Shown: positions 4,867 to 5,270 of the stretch, piece by piece | How the letters are laid out: each line of letters starts with the position of its first letter | How positions within the stretch are numbered: the first letter of the stretch is position 1 | Source of the DNA: a bacterium UBP3_UBA6266 | GTDB lineage: Bacteria > Auribacterota > UBA6266 | NCBI GenBank assembly: GCA_002440765.1 | Contig: DJVC01000058.1 | Location: 1-5,270, forward strand | Direction of reading: 5' to 3' | Length of the DNA: 5,270 nucleotides | The notes under the pieces: generated by a model | What the model was told of the DNA's origin: nothing | What the model saw: the letters and a program-made list of their open reading frames with translations, nothing else | Databases searched by the model: none | Position numbers and translations under genes: made by a program

Positions 4867-5270
4867 GTTTTTTGAAAAGATATTATAAGAATCCCATTCT
4901 CAAACCCAGAGGTCCGGGATGGGAAAAAGAGATGGTTTACAACGCCGCCGCTGTTTATGCCGGCGGGAAGATACATCTTATATACAGGGCTCAGAAAAAG
5001 AACAAATTACCTTCCTCTCTGGGATATGCTTCCACAAAAGACGGGTTTAACATAGATGAGAGGTTATCCCGGCCCGTATTCTCCCCCAGAAAAGACAACA
5101 AATTTGAAAGATGGGGGGTTGAAGACCCGAGAACGGTTATTCTGGGGAACAGGCTTTATATGACATATACCGCTTTCGGCCAGGTCAGCGGTATGAGTAA
5201 TCTTTTAAGAAAAGTCGGGCATAACTGCATACAGATAGGTTTGACTTCGATTTCCCTGAAGGACTTTCTG
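4863..5270 (+). CDS. Second GH130-family protein, N-terminal part (cut by right edge)
   Basis: The open frame runs 136 codons from ATG 4863 to the window end without a stop. The start overlaps the TGA of the preceding gene (ATGA at 4863-4866), which indicates translational coupling; no Shine-Dalgarno sequence is evident in front of it. The protein begins with RYYKNPILKP (6-15), parallel to the upstream gene. GVEDPR (85-90) carries the expected catalytic acid Asp88, and RLYMTYTAFG follows. By eye it shares a little under half of its residues with its neighbour over the first 100, so the two are diverged paralogues rather than a recent duplication. After residue 107 it has about a dozen extra residues (SGMSNLLRKVGHN region) that the first copy lacks. 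The phosphate-binding part lies outside the window, so phosphorylase versus hydrolase cannot be judged. Confidence 0.85.
   Translation, partial: MSFLKRYYKNPILKPRGPGWEKEMVYNAAAVYAGGKIHLIYRAQKKNKLPSSLGYASTKDGFNIDERLSRPVFSPRKDNKFERWGVEDPRTVILGNRLYMTYTAFGQVSGMSNLLRKVGHNCIQIGLTSISLKDFL

Overview
The window looks like chromosomal DNA from a Gram-negative-type bacterium with moderate GC and compact gene packing. The first gene encodes a short lipoprotein signal peptide with Ser after the lipobox Cys, which suggests a two-membrane cell. Several traits together recall uncultured candidate-phylum bacteria such as Omnitrophota or their neighbours: an APC permease fused to a PTS EIIA domain, tandem GH130 proteins next to a GT-B glycosyltransferase, and an HAD protein with a FDWGGVL motif. 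This taxonomic guess is inference, not a sequence match.

Layout from left to right. (1) Positions 1-114, minus strand: the 5' end of a lipoprotein gene that runs off the left edge. (2) Positions 115-228: an AT-rich divergent intergenic region with overlapping promoter candidates on both strands. (3) Positions 229-2085, plus strand: a 618-residue fusion of a 12-TM APC-family amino acid permease to a C-terminal PTS EIIA (type 2) domain that keeps its phospho-acceptor His. (4) Positions 2091-2711, minus strand: an HAD-superfamily hydrolase, convergent with the permease and only 5 bp from it. Each of these two genes has a candidate intrinsic terminator lying in the other's 3' coding end. (5) Positions 2712-2860: a divergent intergenic region with two back-to-back promoter candidates. 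(6) Positions 2861-5270, plus strand: an operon of a GT-B glycosyltransferase (2861-3925), a complete GH130 protein (3943-4866) and a second GH130 protein (4863 onward) cut by the right edge.

The right-hand operon is the most coherent functional unit. Characterised GH130 enzymes mostly phosphorolyse beta-mannosides to mannose-1-phosphate, and the glycosyltransferase beside them suggests building or turnover of a mannose-containing oligosaccharide or glycan. The permease-EIIA fusion suggests that amino acid (or related amine) transport is controlled by the PTS phosphorylation state. No RNA genes, CRISPR arrays, insertion sequences or attachment sites were seen. The only stretches without a gene are the two intergenic regions, both under 150 bases.
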